Source: Sphingobium chungbukense (GTDB taxonomy: Bacteria > Pseudomonadota > Alphaproteobacteria > Sphingomonadales > Sphingomonadaceae). From it: a stretch of 64,000 nucleotides of DNA. Both the position numbers and the translations under genes were made by a program. The notes below the pieces were generated by a model, which saw only the letters and a program-made list of their open reading frames with translations, was not told the DNA's origin and ran no database searches. Every line of letters starts with the position of its first letter. The stretch's first letter is position 1. The stretch is from assembly GCF_001005725.1 (NCBI RefSeq), contig NZ_LBIC01000014.1:23218-87217 (forward strand). The letters are read 5' to 3'. Shown here in pieces: positions 1 to 9,034 of this stretch.

Positions 1-262
1 GCAAGGTGCCGTAATCGGGTTCGGTGATTCCGGCTGCCTGCTGCATCGCGCGCGAGGTCAGGCCGATCTTGTGACCAAAGACGGCCCGGCCGCGCTCTCG
101 CTTGAGATCGACCCAGGCCTGGTTGATGCGGTAGGCATCCTCGATCTGCATGCCTGGATAGCGCACGGAGAACGGCCGGATCCGTTCGCGGGTCTGCTCG
201 GCATGGTCGAGTTCCTGCGCCAATTGCGCGACCAGTCGATCGTCGAATGTCTCGCCTGTCAT
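1..262 (-). CDS. 2-hydroxypenta-2,4-dienoate hydratase family protein, 5' part only
   Basis: This gene runs off the left edge; only its first 87 codons are visible. It reads from an ATG at 262 leftward. The fragment contains the family signature GHKIGLTSRAMQQAAG followed by EPDYGTL, typical of the HpaH/MhpD/XylJ hydratases, which add water to 2-hydroxy-dienoates after ring cleavage, and of the related 4-oxalocrotonate decarboxylases. The fragment resembles the HpaH-type members most. It is divergent from the C-C bond hydrolase at 402, the enzyme that would act just before it, so a second meta-cleavage route probably continues to the left. The exact substrate cannot be told. Confidence 0.85.
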   Translation of the reverse strand, partial: MTGETFDDRLVAQLAQELDHAEQTRERIRPFSVRYPGMQIEDAYRINQAWVDLKRERGRAVFGHKIGLTSRAMQQAAGITEPDYGTL

Positions 263-279
263 GTGTCCTGCTCCCAATG

Positions 280-304
280 CGCAACACTTGGGAAAACTCA
301 TTGC
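280..304 (-). promoter_or_regulatory. Candidate 25-bp operator, site A
   Basis: Read on the minus strand this stretch starts GCAATGaGTTT and has AaGTG at the matching place further on, agreeing at 14 of 25 positions with site C at 36281-36305. It lies between the divergent hydratase and hydrolase genes, as expected for a shared control site. It is the weakest of the six sites listed, because the second half-site is poorly conserved. Confidence 0.35.
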
Positions 305-401
305 ACAATGTCAAACGATATCTTAGGCTCCGGCAAAATTGACTGTGAACTCCGGCAAGGAGTCGCGCGAATATATCGTCAGGATCACATGGGAGAATGT
401 C

Positions 402-1262
402 ATGGCTGCTGAAGGGGTTATCAGGGAAGAAAAGATCACGGGCCGCGGCTTGACCTCGCACACCCTCTTGGCGGGCGATCCGTCCAAGCCGGCAATTCTG
501 CTGCTTCACGGTGCGGGTCCGGGCGCACATGCCGCATCCAACTGGTATCACCTGATGCCGGACCTCGCCGAAAACTTCTTCGTGATCGCGCCCGACCTGA
601 TCGGTTTCGGCCAGTCGGTGATTCCCGATCCGTGGCCTGACAGCGTGATGGGCTGGATCGGCACCCGGGTCGACCAGTGCTTTGGCCTGCTTGAGGCGCT
701 CGGTGTGAAGAAGGCCCACGTTGTAGGCAATTCGATGGGCGGCGCGCTGACCCTGCAAATGATGAGCGAGGAGCCCGACACAATCGACAAGGTGGTGCTG
801 ATGGGTTCGATCGGAGCCCCCGGCCCGCGCACCCCGGAACTGATCCGCCTGCTCTCGTTCTATTCCGACCCACGATATGCCCGCTATCGCCAGGTGATGC
901 ACAGCTTCGCCTACGATGCCGAGAAGTTCGAAGGCATGGAGGAAATCGTCGAGAACCGTTACAAGATCGCCACCGATCCGGGAATCATGAAGACCGCGGT
1001 CAAGATGATCGATTCGATGAAGAACGGCATTGAGACGCTCAACATGCCGCCCGAACTGCTGGGCAAAATGCCGCACGAAGTGCTGATCTTCCATGGCCGT
1101 CAGGACCGGGTGGTGCCGCTCGACACCAGCCTATACCTGATCCAGCATCTCAAGCATGCCGAACTGTACGTTCTCGACCGTTCGGGCCACTGGTCGCAGC
1201 TGGAACGGTGGGATGTCATGCGTCCGATGATGGAAATCCATTTCGGCGCCCGCACGTTCTAG
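402..1262 (+). CDS. Alpha/beta hydrolase of the meta-cleavage C-C hydrolase family
   Basis: A 286-residue alpha/beta hydrolase resembling BphD/MhpC/HsaD, enzymes that split the C-C bond of ring-cleavage products. The oxyanion region LLLHGAGPG is at about 34-41, the nucleophile elbow GNSMGG puts the catalytic serine at 111, an acidic residue lies in HGRQDRVVP and the histidine in SGHW near 263. The ATG at 402 has a GGGAG box 6 bases upstream; an ATG-like start further up has no such site. It is the first gene of a rightward operon of CoA-dependent genes, which suggests that its product is an acid passed on to beta-oxidation. It is not a close copy of the XylF-like hydrolase at 36396. Confidence 0.85.
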   Translation: MAAEGVIREEKITGRGLTSHTLLAGDPSKPAILLLHGAGPGAHAASNWYHLMPDLAENFFVIAPDLIGFGQSVIPDPWPDSVMGWIGTRVDQCFGLLEALGVKKAHVVGNSMGGALTLQMMSEEPDTIDKVVLMGSIGAPGPRTPELIRLLSFYSDPRYARYRQVMHSFAYDAEKFEGMEEIVENRYKIATDPGIMKTAVKMIDSMKNGIETLNMPPELLGKMPHEVLIFHGRQDRVVPLDTSLYLIQHLKHAELYVLDRSGHWSQLERWDVMRPMMEIHFGARTF

Positions 1263-1279
1263 GCGGTTGGCCTCGTTGC

Positions 1280-1885
1280 ATGTCTGGTCAGCATTTTCAC
1301 CAAGGTCCGCGATTGGGTACTTCGGCACGGTCGGACCAAGGCCCGGCCGTGCCGCCAGTGGGTGATGAAGCTTCAATTCAGGTGGAGCAGCACGCGGCGG
1401 CGTTATGGGACTATTCCTTACACATTTATGCCAAGCCGGGCGTGGCAGCTTCCTGCCTTGCCTTGCAGGATCAGCATGGGTGTGACGTCAACACGGTGTT
1501 GCTTTGCCTTTGGTTGGCAGGGGCGCGTTGCACCATTCTCGCTGTTTCGGACATCGAGGCCGCGCAGCACTCGGCAGCAACTGCGAATGAACGCTTCGTG
1601 CAACCGGTCCGTTCGGTGCGGCGCTGGATGAAGCAGTGGTGCCAATGTACGCCTGAGTCGGAAATTAACGCCGCAGCCTATGCGGCGCTGAAGACGGCAG
1701 AGTTGCATGGTGAACGTCTGGTCCAGTCCCAAATGCTCGCTGGGCTGGACCTGGACCAGTTGACCCGTGCCGAGTCGTCCGAAGCAGCAGTCCAGGCAAG
1801 CTTTGCCAACTATTGTACCTTGGCGAGCACATCTGGCGGAGTGGCAGAGGAACTGGGTGAGCTTGTTGCCAGAGCCTGGCATTGA
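1280..1885 (+). CDS. TIGR02444 family protein (DUF2390), function unknown
   Basis: The stretch ALWDYSLHIYAKPGV, with LALQDQHGCDVN and a following LLCLWLAG, matches the TIGR02444 family, small proteins of unknown function common in proteobacteria. The conserved part begins near 1400, so the true start may be the GTG at 1349, which has an AAGG box at a suitable distance, rather than the ATG at 1280. The remaining C-terminal half is less conserved. It sits between the hydrolase and the SDR in a catabolic operon; no role there is known. Confidence 0.65.
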   Translation: MSGQHFHQGPRLGTSARSDQGPAVPPVGDEASIQVEQHAAALWDYSLHIYAKPGVAASCLALQDQHGCDVNTVLLCLWLAGARCTILAVSDIEAAQHSAATANERFVQPVRSVRRWMKQWCQCTPESEINAAAYAALKTAELHGERLVQSQMLAGLDLDQLTRAESSEAAVQASFANYCTLASTSGGVAEELGELVARAWH

Positions 1886-1928
1886 GCCAGTCCTGCCTGT
1901 CGGGCTAATTGCATTTGAGGAACGGGAT

Positions 1929-2846
1929 ATGGATCGGTGCCTGGATGGATCAGTTGTCGCGATCACTGGTGCCGGGCGCGGAATAGGTCGCCAACTGGCG
2001 TTGTATTGCGCCGCGCAGGGGGCGGCAATTATCGTCAACGATCCTGGCGTGGCGCAGGCGGGCAACGGCGGCGATACCGCATTCGCTCAGAACACCGCTA
2101 ACGACATCATCGGTGCCGGGGGCAAAGCGGCGGCCAACTTCGGTAATGTTGCAGATCCGGCGGAGGCGCAGAGCATTATCGAGGATGCGGTACGGAAATT
2201 TGGCCGAATCGATGCGGTCGTGAACAATGCAGGCATCTTGCGAGACAGCATCTGGCACAAGATGAGTCACGCGGACTGGACCAGCGTCATCGCGGTCAAT
2301 CTTACTGGTGTCTTCAACGTTTCCAAGGCCGCCACGCCCTATTTTCGTGAACAGAAGGCGGGCAGTTTCGTTCATTTCACTTCGACGAGCGGTCTGATCG
2401 GCAACATCGGGCAGGCGAACTATTCGGCGGCAAAGTTGGCCGTCGTCGCGCTTTCGCAGTCTATCGCGCTCGACATGGCGCGAGTTGGCGTCCGCTCGAA
2501 CTGCATCGCGCCTTTTGCGTGGAGCCGCATGACCTCGTCAATTCCCGCGACAACGCCTGCCGAACACGAACGTGTCCAACGGTTGCAATCCATGTCGGCA
2601 GACAAGATCGCGCCGTTGGTTGCCTATCTGGCATCCGACCTATCCAAGGACGTGACCAACCAGATTTTCGCGGTTCGCAAGAATGAAATCGCCCTGTTTT
2701 GCAAGCCCCGGCCGATCCGGTCGATGACCAAGGTCGAAGGCTGGACGCCGGAGGCAATTGCCCACGAGCTTGTACCTTCGTTTCGCAGCAGCTTCGCGCG
2801 CGCCGATGAAGTCTCGGCGCATGTCTTTCCTTATGATCCAATCTGA
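1929..2846 (+). CDS. SDR 3-hydroxyacyl-CoA dehydrogenase (MFE-2 / 17beta-HSD4 type)
   Basis: A 305-residue short-chain dehydrogenase. The NAD site TGAGRGIGRQLA is at about residues 13-24, NNAG near 99, the catalytic Ser in TSTSG and the YSAAK pair near 165-169. The C-terminal tail of about 60 residues with NQIFAVRKNEI and PIRSMTK is typical of the (3R)-hydroxyacyl-CoA dehydrogenases related to peroxisomal multifunctional enzyme 2. The ATG at 1929 has GAGG 8 bases upstream and fits the family start. With the hydratase-2 protein at 9035 it would supply the two middle steps of a (3R)-type beta-oxidation cycle. Substrate unknown. Confidence 0.85.
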   Translation: MDRCLDGSVVAITGAGRGIGRQLALYCAAQGAAIIVNDPGVAQAGNGGDTAFAQNTANDIIGAGGKAAANFGNVADPAEAQSIIEDAVRKFGRIDAVVNNAGILRDSIWHKMSHADWTSVIAVNLTGVFNVSKAATPYFREQKAGSFVHFTSTSGLIGNIGQANYSAAKLAVVALSQSIALDMARVGVRSNCIAPFAWSRMTSSIPATTPAEHERVQRLQSMSADKIAPLVAYLASDLSKDVTNQIFAVRKNEIALFCKPRPIRSMTKVEGWTPEAIAHELVPSFRSSFARADEVSAHVFPYDPI

Positions 2847-2856
2847 CAGGTAACCG

Positions 2857-4026
2857 ATGAGCAACGCCGGCATGGATGCAGAAGTCTTCGAACAATTCTT
2901 GATACAGCTTGAACGCTTCGTGCGCGACCGGCTCATTCCTGTCGAGCGCAAAATTATTGAAACCGACCTCATCCCCGAAAACGTCCTCGAAGCGATGCGC
3001 GACATGGGTCTGTTTGGATTGACCATACCGGAAGAGCATGGCGGCGCCGGCATGAACATCAGCCAGTATATCCGCACCATGCACACGCTAAGTTATGCGA
3101 TGCCGGCATTCCGCTCGATCATCTCGATCAATGTCGGCATGTTCGCCTCAGCCCTCAAGAATGGTGGAACAGAAGCGCAGAAGGCTGCATGGCTGCCGCG
3201 CATTGCCGCGGGTGAAATCGCCGCTTTCGGCCTGACCGAACCGGGTTCGGGATCAGATGCGGCGGGTCTGCAGACGACTGCGGTGCCGACCGGCGACGGC
3301 TGGCTTCTCAATGGCACCAAGCGATATATTACCAACTCGCCCTTTGCGAAGGTTGGACTGATCATGGCGCGGACGGCCATGGAAAATCTGCCCAAAAACG
3401 CCCATATATCGGCATTCATCGTCCCGCTTGACATACCCGGCGTGACGATCTGCAAGTCGGACAGGAAGATGGGCCAGTCGGGTAGCCATATCGCCGATAT
3501 CGGGCTGGAAGATGTCCACGTTGGCAGCGAGGCTCTGCTCGGCGGCGAACTTGGCAAGGGCTTCGCATTCGCGATGATGAGCCTCGACAACGGCAGGATG
3601 TCGGTGGGCGCCGCAGCGACCGCTTATGCCCGCCGGGCGCTGGATAGCGCCATCCGATACGCGACCGAGCGCAAGGCATTCGGCGAGCCGATTGCCAACT
3701 TCCAGTTGATCCAGCAGATGCTCGCCCAGAGCGAGATCGAAATCTATGCCGCCGAATGCATGATGGACGATGTCACTCGGCGCGCCGACGCAGGCGAGAA
3801 CATCTTGCGCAAAGCAGCGGCGTTCAAGGTTTTCGCGACAGAAATGTGCGGCCGCGTGGTGGATGCCTGCGTCCAGATCCACGGCGGTGCCGGCTATCTT
3901 GCCGAATACGATGCCGAACGTTTCTTCCGCGATGCGCGCATATATCGGATTTATGAAGGCACGACCCAGATCCTGCAACTCCAGATCGCTAAGCACATGC
4001 TGCGTGAATTTGCGGCGGCGAATTGA
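2857..4026 (+). CDS. Acyl-CoA dehydrogenase
   Basis: A full-length 389-residue FAD acyl-CoA dehydrogenase. It shows the FAD-binding FGLTEPGSGSDAAG near 125-140, YITNSPFA, ATERKAFGEPIANFQ near 270, QIHGGAGY, and the catalytic glutamate in IYEGTTQI near 370. It forms trans-2-enoyl-CoA and passes electrons to ETF, whose genes are not in the window. It starts 10 bases after the SDR, so both are probably co-transcribed. The N-terminus is of the usual soluble type. Substrate cannot be inferred beyond the operon context. Confidence 0.9.
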   Translation: MSNAGMDAEVFEQFLIQLERFVRDRLIPVERKIIETDLIPENVLEAMRDMGLFGLTIPEEHGGAGMNISQYIRTMHTLSYAMPAFRSIISINVGMFASALKNGGTEAQKAAWLPRIAAGEIAAFGLTEPGSGSDAAGLQTTAVPTGDGWLLNGTKRYITNSPFAKVGLIMARTAMENLPKNAHISAFIVPLDIPGVTICKSDRKMGQSGSHIADIGLEDVHVGSEALLGGELGKGFAFAMMSLDNGRMSVGAAATAYARRALDSAIRYATERKAFGEPIANFQLIQQMLAQSEIEIYAAECMMDDVTRRADAGENILRKAAAFKVFATEMCGRVVDACVQIHGGAGYLAEYDAERFFRDARIYRIYEGTTQILQLQIAKHMLREFAAAN

Positions 4027-4134
4027 CCTTCGTGGGTTGCACTTCATCCGCAGGCTGCACCATGGGCGGCCAGGGGGTTCATTCCGCCCCGCCCTGGCGC
4101 ATGGCCAATTCGCCTGCGGGCCGGATCAAACGCC

Positions 4135-5349
4135 ATGTATAATTTTCTCGATGGCCTATCGATCATTGAGGCATCGTCATTCGTCGCCTCTCCCACGGCG
4201 GGCCTTTATTGCGCGCAATTTGGCGCACAGGTGATACGCGTCGACCAGATTGGCGGCGGCCCCGATTACCGGCGCTGGCCTGTGACGGCGGCGAATGATT
4301 CGCTCTATTGGGAGAATCTCAATCGTGCAAAAAAGTCAGTCGCGGTTGATCTTCGCAGGCCTGAGGGGCGTGAAATAGTGCAGGAACTCGTGAGGGCAAC
4401 CGGCCAGTTCATCACCAATTTTCCGGTGGATGGTTTCCTGTCCCATGCCCTCCTCGCGCAGGGGTGTCCGGATCTTGTCACCTTGCGGATAATGGGATGG
4501 GCCGATGGCTCGCCCGCGCTCGATTACACCATAAACAATGCCGTGGGATACCCTATGCTGACTGGAACGGGCCCCGATCCGGTCAATCATGTCCTGCCCG
4601 CATGGGATCTCATTTCCGGCGCATACGGAGCATTCGCCATGCTTGCCGCGATGCAGTGGCGAAGCACCAGTGGCGAAGGATGCGAGATCCGGCTGCCGTT
4701 GTCAGACGTGGCGATTGGCACGGTCGCCAACCTCGGTGGACTTGCAGAAATGCTCTATACGGGCCGGGATCGTCCGCGCCTTGGCAATGCAGTTTATGGT
4801 TTGTTCGGTCGCGACTTCACCACGCGCGACGGGGTGCGGACAATGATTGTCGTTGCCACGCATCGCCAGTGGGCCCATTTGCTGGGGGCGCTGGGCCTTT
4901 CCGAAGATGTTGCGGCCATCGAACAAGAGCGCGGTGTTTCTTTCGAACAGGATGACGGCCTCCGATATACCTTGCGTGACATGCTCTATCCCTTGTTTGA
5001 ACGGGCGATCCGGTCGCGTGATTACGCCGATCTGTCTACTGCCTTCGATGCGGGGGGAATCGTCTTTTCGCCCTATCGCAGGATGCTTGATGCGGTTCAC
5101 GATCCAGCGCTGGTAGCGAACAATCCGATTTTCGGGATGGTGCCAAATCCCAGCGGCTTCGACTATCCCGCCGCGGGCACATTCGCCACCGTTCCCCAAA
5201 TGCACCGTCGGGATCCTTGTCCCGCGCCGTGCAATGGCCAGCATACCGAAGAAGTCCTGGCGGATCTGCTCTCGCTGCCTGCCGCCGAAATCGCCCGCCT
5301 GATCGACGCAGGTATTGTGGGCAACATGGCGAGTGGAGACCCGAAATGA
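4135..5349 (+). CDS. CaiB/BaiF family CoA transferase
   Basis: A 404-residue class III CoA transferase. The N-terminal fold LSIIEASSFVASPTAG with GAQVIRVD, the LNRAKKSVAVDL segment, and the catalytic aspartate in PAWDLISGAYG near 163 fit the family. It moves CoA from a donor such as succinyl-CoA or another acyl-CoA to a carboxylic acid without ATP. In this operon it most likely activates the acid that then enters the acyl-CoA dehydrogenases. Its stop codon overlaps the thiolase start (ATGA). The 108-bp gap before it shows no gene. Confidence 0.88.
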   Translation: MYNFLDGLSIIEASSFVASPTAGLYCAQFGAQVIRVDQIGGGPDYRRWPVTAANDSLYWENLNRAKKSVAVDLRRPEGREIVQELVRATGQFITNFPVDGFLSHALLAQGCPDLVTLRIMGWADGSPALDYTINNAVGYPMLTGTGPDPVNHVLPAWDLISGAYGAFAMLAAMQWRSTSGEGCEIRLPLSDVAIGTVANLGGLAEMLYTGRDRPRLGNAVYGLFGRDFTTRDGVRTMIVVATHRQWAHLLGALGLSEDVAAIEQERGVSFEQDDGLRYTLRDMLYPLFERAIRSRDYADLSTAFDAGGIVFSPYRRMLDAVHDPALVANNPIFGMVPNPSGFDYPAAGTFATVPQMHRRDPCPAPCNGQHTEEVLADLLSLPAAEIARLIDAGIVGNMASGDPK

Positions 5350-6560
5350 CCCTTCGTCGCGCAGCCATTGTCATGCCGATCCGCACTGCGGTGGGCAAGT
5401 TTGGCGGCTCTCTTTCGCCGATGACTGCAGGCGAGCTTGGCGCAGTCATCCTCAAGGCCCTGATCGAGCGCACGAAGATCGATCCCGCCCGGGTCGACGA
5501 TGTCGTGTTCAGTCAGGGATATGGCAACGGCGAGGCGCCGGCCATCGGCCACTGGTCATGGCTGGCTGCCGACCTGCCGCTTGAAGTCCCCGGCTATCAG
5601 CTCGACCGGCGCTGCGGTTCGGGGCTACAGGCGATCGTCAACGCCGCGATGATGGTGCAGACGGGGATGTCCGACGTTGTTGTCGCCGGCGGGGTCGAAT
5701 CAATGTCCAACGTCGAACATTATTCAACCGACCTTCGCGGGGGCAAACGTTCCGGCAGTATCACCCTTCACGACAGGTTGACGCGCGGACGCCTTATGTC
5801 TCAGCCGACGGAGCGTTTTGGTGTTATCTCCGGCATGATCGAAACGGCCGAAAATCTTGCCAGGGATTATGACATCAGCCGGGAACAGGCAGATGCCTAT
5901 GCCGTGCGCAGCCACCAGCGGGCCGCGGCCGCCTGGGCGAATGGAATGTTCGACGACGAAATCGTGCCGGTTGTGGTGCCGCAAAGAAAGGGCGCGCCTG
6001 CCATCTTCGCACACGATGAAGGTTATCGCGGCGACGCGACGATGGCTTCGCTCGGCGCGCTGAAGGCGATTGAGGGCGGCGTCGTAACCGCTGGCAACGC
6101 CAGTCAGCAGAACGACGCCGCTGCCGCTTGCCTTGTGGTGGCCGAAGACAAACTCGACGAACTGGGGGTGGAACCGATCGCCTTTTATCATAGCTCGGCC
6201 GCGGCGGGCTGTGATCCCAGTCGTATGGGAATTGGTCCCGTTCCTGCAGTGCAACGCTTGTTCGCCCGCAGCGGCCTTGGCTGGGGCGATATTGATCTGG
6301 TTGAGCTGAACGAAGCCTTCGCACCGCAAGTCCTGGCGGTTCTGAAAGGATGGGGCTGGTCGGATGACGACGGCCGGAACGAAATCCTCAATGTCAATGG
6401 TTCGGGTATATCGCTTGGCCACCCGATCGGTGCAACCGGTGGTCGTATTCTTGCCAACCTTACCCGCGAACTTGTGCGCACGAAAGGCCGCTACGGTCTT
6501 GAGACGATGTGCATCGGCGGCGGACAAGGCATCGCCGCAATCTTCGAGCGCGCGGCCTGA
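5346..6560 (+). CDS. Acetyl-CoA acyltransferase (thiolase)
   Basis: A 404-residue thiolase. The acyl-carrying cysteine is C90 in LDRRCGSGLQA, the conserved histidine lies in GHPIGATGG and the second cysteine in MCIGGGQG near the end. ELNEAFAPQ is also present. The start ATG overlaps the CoA transferase stop by one base step (ATGA), giving strong translational coupling. It would cleave the 3-ketoacyl-CoA made by the SDR and close the beta-oxidation cycle. Confidence 0.92.
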   Translation: MTLRRAAIVMPIRTAVGKFGGSLSPMTAGELGAVILKALIERTKIDPARVDDVVFSQGYGNGEAPAIGHWSWLAADLPLEVPGYQLDRRCGSGLQAIVNAAMMVQTGMSDVVVAGGVESMSNVEHYSTDLRGGKRSGSITLHDRLTRGRLMSQPTERFGVISGMIETAENLARDYDISREQADAYAVRSHQRAAAAWANGMFDDEIVPVVVPQRKGAPAIFAHDEGYRGDATMASLGALKAIEGGVVTAGNASQQNDAAAACLVVAEDKLDELGVEPIAFYHSSAAAGCDPSRMGIGPVPAVQRLFARSGLGWGDIDLVELNEAFAPQVLAVLKGWGWSDDDGRNEILNVNGSGISLGHPIGATGGRILANLTRELVRTKGRYGLETMCIGGGQGIAAIFERAA

Positions 6561-6562
6561 AG

Positions 6563-8155
6563 GTGGCTGATCTGCGCCAGGCCCTGAACGCCGCGAGAGA
6601 CTATCGCGACTCGGTCAAGGCAGCGTTGGGCGCGCGCTTGGTGTCCGGAAGGATTGATGAGGAGCAGCGGGCCGCGCACGGTTATGCCTGGGTGGCCACG
6701 CTTGTGGCTGCGCTTGAAGCGGTGCTCGAATGGTCCGAAGCCAGGGGCAGCAAGAATGACTTTGACGCCAGGATCGCCACTCTGGCCTTCGCTGAATGCA
6801 TTGGCCAGATCGGTGGCGGCCTGCCGATGGGCCAGAACGAAATCTTCCGCCCCGGCGACCTCGGACTTGGCAGCGCTGCCCGCACGCTTTTCGACCGGTG
6901 CGTGGACCTACTCGATGTGGACTATGCTGCAACCAGAGGCGAAGTGGCTGCAGCCCTGGCCCAGGGGCAATGGCCAAGCGAGTCGCTCGATGATGCCGAA
7001 GCCGACACGATCCGCGAGCAATACCGTCGCTTCACCAATGCTGTCATCGTGCCCCAGGCTCACGGATGGCATCTGGCGAATGATCTGATCCCCGAGGCAG
7101 TGATTCAGGCCATGGCCGATCTCGGTACATTCGGAGTCTGCATACCCGAAATCTATGGGGGACTTGGCCTCGGTAAGCTAAAGATGTGCATCATAACCGA
7201 GGAATTGTCGCGGGGCTGGATTGGCGCGGGCTCGCTTGGCACGCGGTCGGAAATCGCCGGCGAACTGATCGGCTTGAACGGCACCGAAGCGCAAAAGGCC
7301 TGGTGGTTGCCCAGGATCGCAAGCGGCGAGGTTTTGCCGTCAGCAGCCTTCACCGAACCCGACACCGGATCGGATCTTGGCTCCATTCAAACCCGCGCAC
7401 GGCACGACGGCGATCACTGGGTCATCAACGGGGCGAAAAACTGGATTACCCATGCCAGCCGATCAGATCTGATGACGATGCTGGTGCGAACATTACCTGA
7501 AGCCAGGGGTTACGCCGGGCTGTCGATGTTGCTGGTGCCCAAGCCTCGGGGCACGAGCGATGACGGTTTCCCAGCCCCTGGCATGACCGGAAGCGAGATC
7601 GAGGTCCCCGGTTATCGCGGGATGCGCGAATATGCCCTGCAGTTCGATGCCATGACCGCGCCGGCAGACGCCCTGCTGGGCGGCGAGGAGGGGAAAGGGT
7701 TCAAGCAGCTCATGCGTACCTTCGAGGGCGCACGCATCCAGACCGCCGCGCGGGCTATCGGCGTCGCGCGGCGGGCCATCGAACTGGGCCTCGACTATGC
7801 CTTGGTTCGCAAGCAATTCGGCAGGGCCATCGTCGGGTTTCCGCGCGTGTCGGACAAGCTGGCGATGAGCCTTGTCGATTTTGTGATGGCGCGTGAACTC
7901 TGCTATGCTGCCGCGCGAGCCAGGGATTCGGACAAGCGCTGCGATATTGAGGCCGGCATGGCAAAGTTGCTTGCCGCTCGCGCCGCCTGGTCGAACGCCG
8001 ACGCTGCGCTGCAGATCCACGGCGGCAATGGTTATGCCCTTGAATACGAGATCAGTCGCATCCTTTGCGATGCGCGCATCCTCAACATTTTCGAGGGCGC
8101 TGCGGAAATTCAGGCTCAGGTGATTGCCCGCGGCCTGACCGGGGATGATATATGA
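6563..8155 (+). CDS. Acyl-CoA dehydrogenase with N-terminal extension, (2S)-methylsuccinyl-CoA dehydrogenase-like
   Basis: 530 residues, clearly longer than the usual 380-400. The first 150 or so residues are a helical, alanine-rich extension; the dehydrogenase core follows, with FTEPDTGSDLGS, NWITHASRSD, VRKQFGRAIVGFPRVSDKLA, QIHGGNGYALEYE and the catalytic glutamate in IFEGAAEIQ. Among known families an extension of this size and a core with these features recall (2S)-methylsuccinyl-CoA dehydrogenase of the ethylmalonyl-CoA pathway. The GTG start at 6563 lies just after the thiolase stop. Its neighbour at 8152 resembles mesaconyl-C4-CoA/itaconyl-CoA hydratases, which supports a branched or dicarboxylic substrate, but this remains an inference. 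Confidence 0.75.
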   Translation: MADLRQALNAARDYRDSVKAALGARLVSGRIDEEQRAAHGYAWVATLVAALEAVLEWSEARGSKNDFDARIATLAFAECIGQIGGGLPMGQNEIFRPGDLGLGSAARTLFDRCVDLLDVDYAATRGEVAAALAQGQWPSESLDDAEADTIREQYRRFTNAVIVPQAHGWHLANDLIPEAVIQAMADLGTFGVCIPEIYGGLGLGKLKMCIITEELSRGWIGAGSLGTRSEIAGELIGLNGTEAQKAWWLPRIASGEVLPSAAFTEPDTGSDLGSIQTRARHDGDHWVINGAKNWITHASRSDLMTMLVRTLPEARGYAGLSMLLVPKPRGTSDDGFPAPGMTGSEIEVPGYRGMREYALQFDAMTAPADALLGGEEGKGFKQLMRTFEGARIQTAARAIGVARRAIELGLDYALVRKQFGRAIVGFPRVSDKLAMSLVDFVMARELCYAAARARDSDKRCDIEAGMAKLLAARAAWSNADAALQIHGGNGYALEYEISRILCDARILNIFEGAAEIQAQVIARGLTGDDI

Positions 8156-9012
8156 CCACCCAGCCGTACGTACAATGGCAAAGCTGGATTGGTCGTGAAG
8201 AATTGCGTCACGACTATCTGGAACCCGCTGCCGCACGACGGTGGCTGGCGACTTTCGACCGCGTTGCGCCGGCAGATGGCAGCGTGCCGCAAGGCTATCA
8301 TTGGTGCCTTTGCCTGCCAGACGCGCCAACAGCCGCATTGAGCGTGGATGGACATCCGGTGCGCGGCGGCGAAAGCAGCTTCATGCCACCACTTCCTCAG
8401 TCGCGCCGGATGTGGGCATCGAGCAGGATCGAATTTCTTTCGCCGTTGCTCATCGGCCAGAAGGTGCAGCGCAGATCGCGGATCAATTCCATCGCCGAAA
8501 AGCAAGGCGCGACCGGCAAGCTTGTTTTTGTCGAGATGGCACAGGAAATCCACTGCAAAGGCGAAATCTTCGTTCGCGAAACCCAAGCGATCGTTTATCG
8601 GGATCCCATGCCTTTGGGGCCCGCAGAGCTGCCGCGGCCGCCTGACATGACCTTCGACGGATCTCGATGGGTTGCGCACCGCGCGCTGGTCCCCTCGGAA
8701 GCCTTGCTGTTCCGATTTTCGGCGCTGACCTTCAACAGTCACCGGATTCATTATGATCGGGCCTACACCTGCGAAATCGAGGGGTATCGCGGCCTCGTCG
8801 TTCACGGTCCGTTGACGGCGACACTGCTGCTGGAACTCGCCCAGCAGCACTTCGGCGACAATGCGCTTCGGTGCTTCGATTGCCGAGCGGTGTCTGCCGC
8901 GATCTGCGGCGAGGAACTGCATTTGGCGCTTCGCGCGAACGGTAATAGTGTTCAGTTCGTCGCCCATGCGCGCGACGGCCGTCCGATCATGGTTGCCAGC
9001 GCCACCCTTTGA
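8152..9012 (+). CDS. MaoC/FAS1-type dehydratase, mesaconyl-C4-CoA or itaconyl-CoA hydratase-like
   Basis: 286 residues, a double-hotdog hydratase. The N-terminal hotdog includes DGHPVRGGESSFMPPLPQSRRMW, cut here into known family segments, and the C-terminal half has the active-site motif FSALTFNSHRIHYDR near 194-208 followed by YRGLVVHGPLTATLLL. These features fit the 3-methylfumaryl-CoA (mesaconyl-C4-CoA) and itaconyl-CoA hydratases. Its ATG overlaps the stop of the previous gene. It likely hydrates the enoyl-CoA made by the preceding dehydrogenase. Confidence 0.75.
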   Translation: MTTQPYVQWQSWIGREELRHDYLEPAAARRWLATFDRVAPADGSVPQGYHWCLCLPDAPTAALSVDGHPVRGGESSFMPPLPQSRRMWASSRIEFLSPLLIGQKVQRRSRINSIAEKQGATGKLVFVEMAQEIHCKGEIFVRETQAIVYRDPMPLGPAELPRPPDMTFDGSRWVAHRALVPSEALLFRFSALTFNSHRIHYDRAYTCEIEGYRGLVVHGPLTATLLLELAQQHFGDNALRCFDCRAVSAAICGEELHLALRANGNSVQFVAHARDGRPIMVASATL

Positions 9013-9034
9013 CCACCTTCCAGGGAAATTGAAA

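Noticed and set aside
71..412. Plus-strand open frame at the left edge
   Set aside because: The opposite strand of 1-262 encodes a clear hydratase signature (GHKIGLTSRAMQQAAG), so this frame is its shadow.
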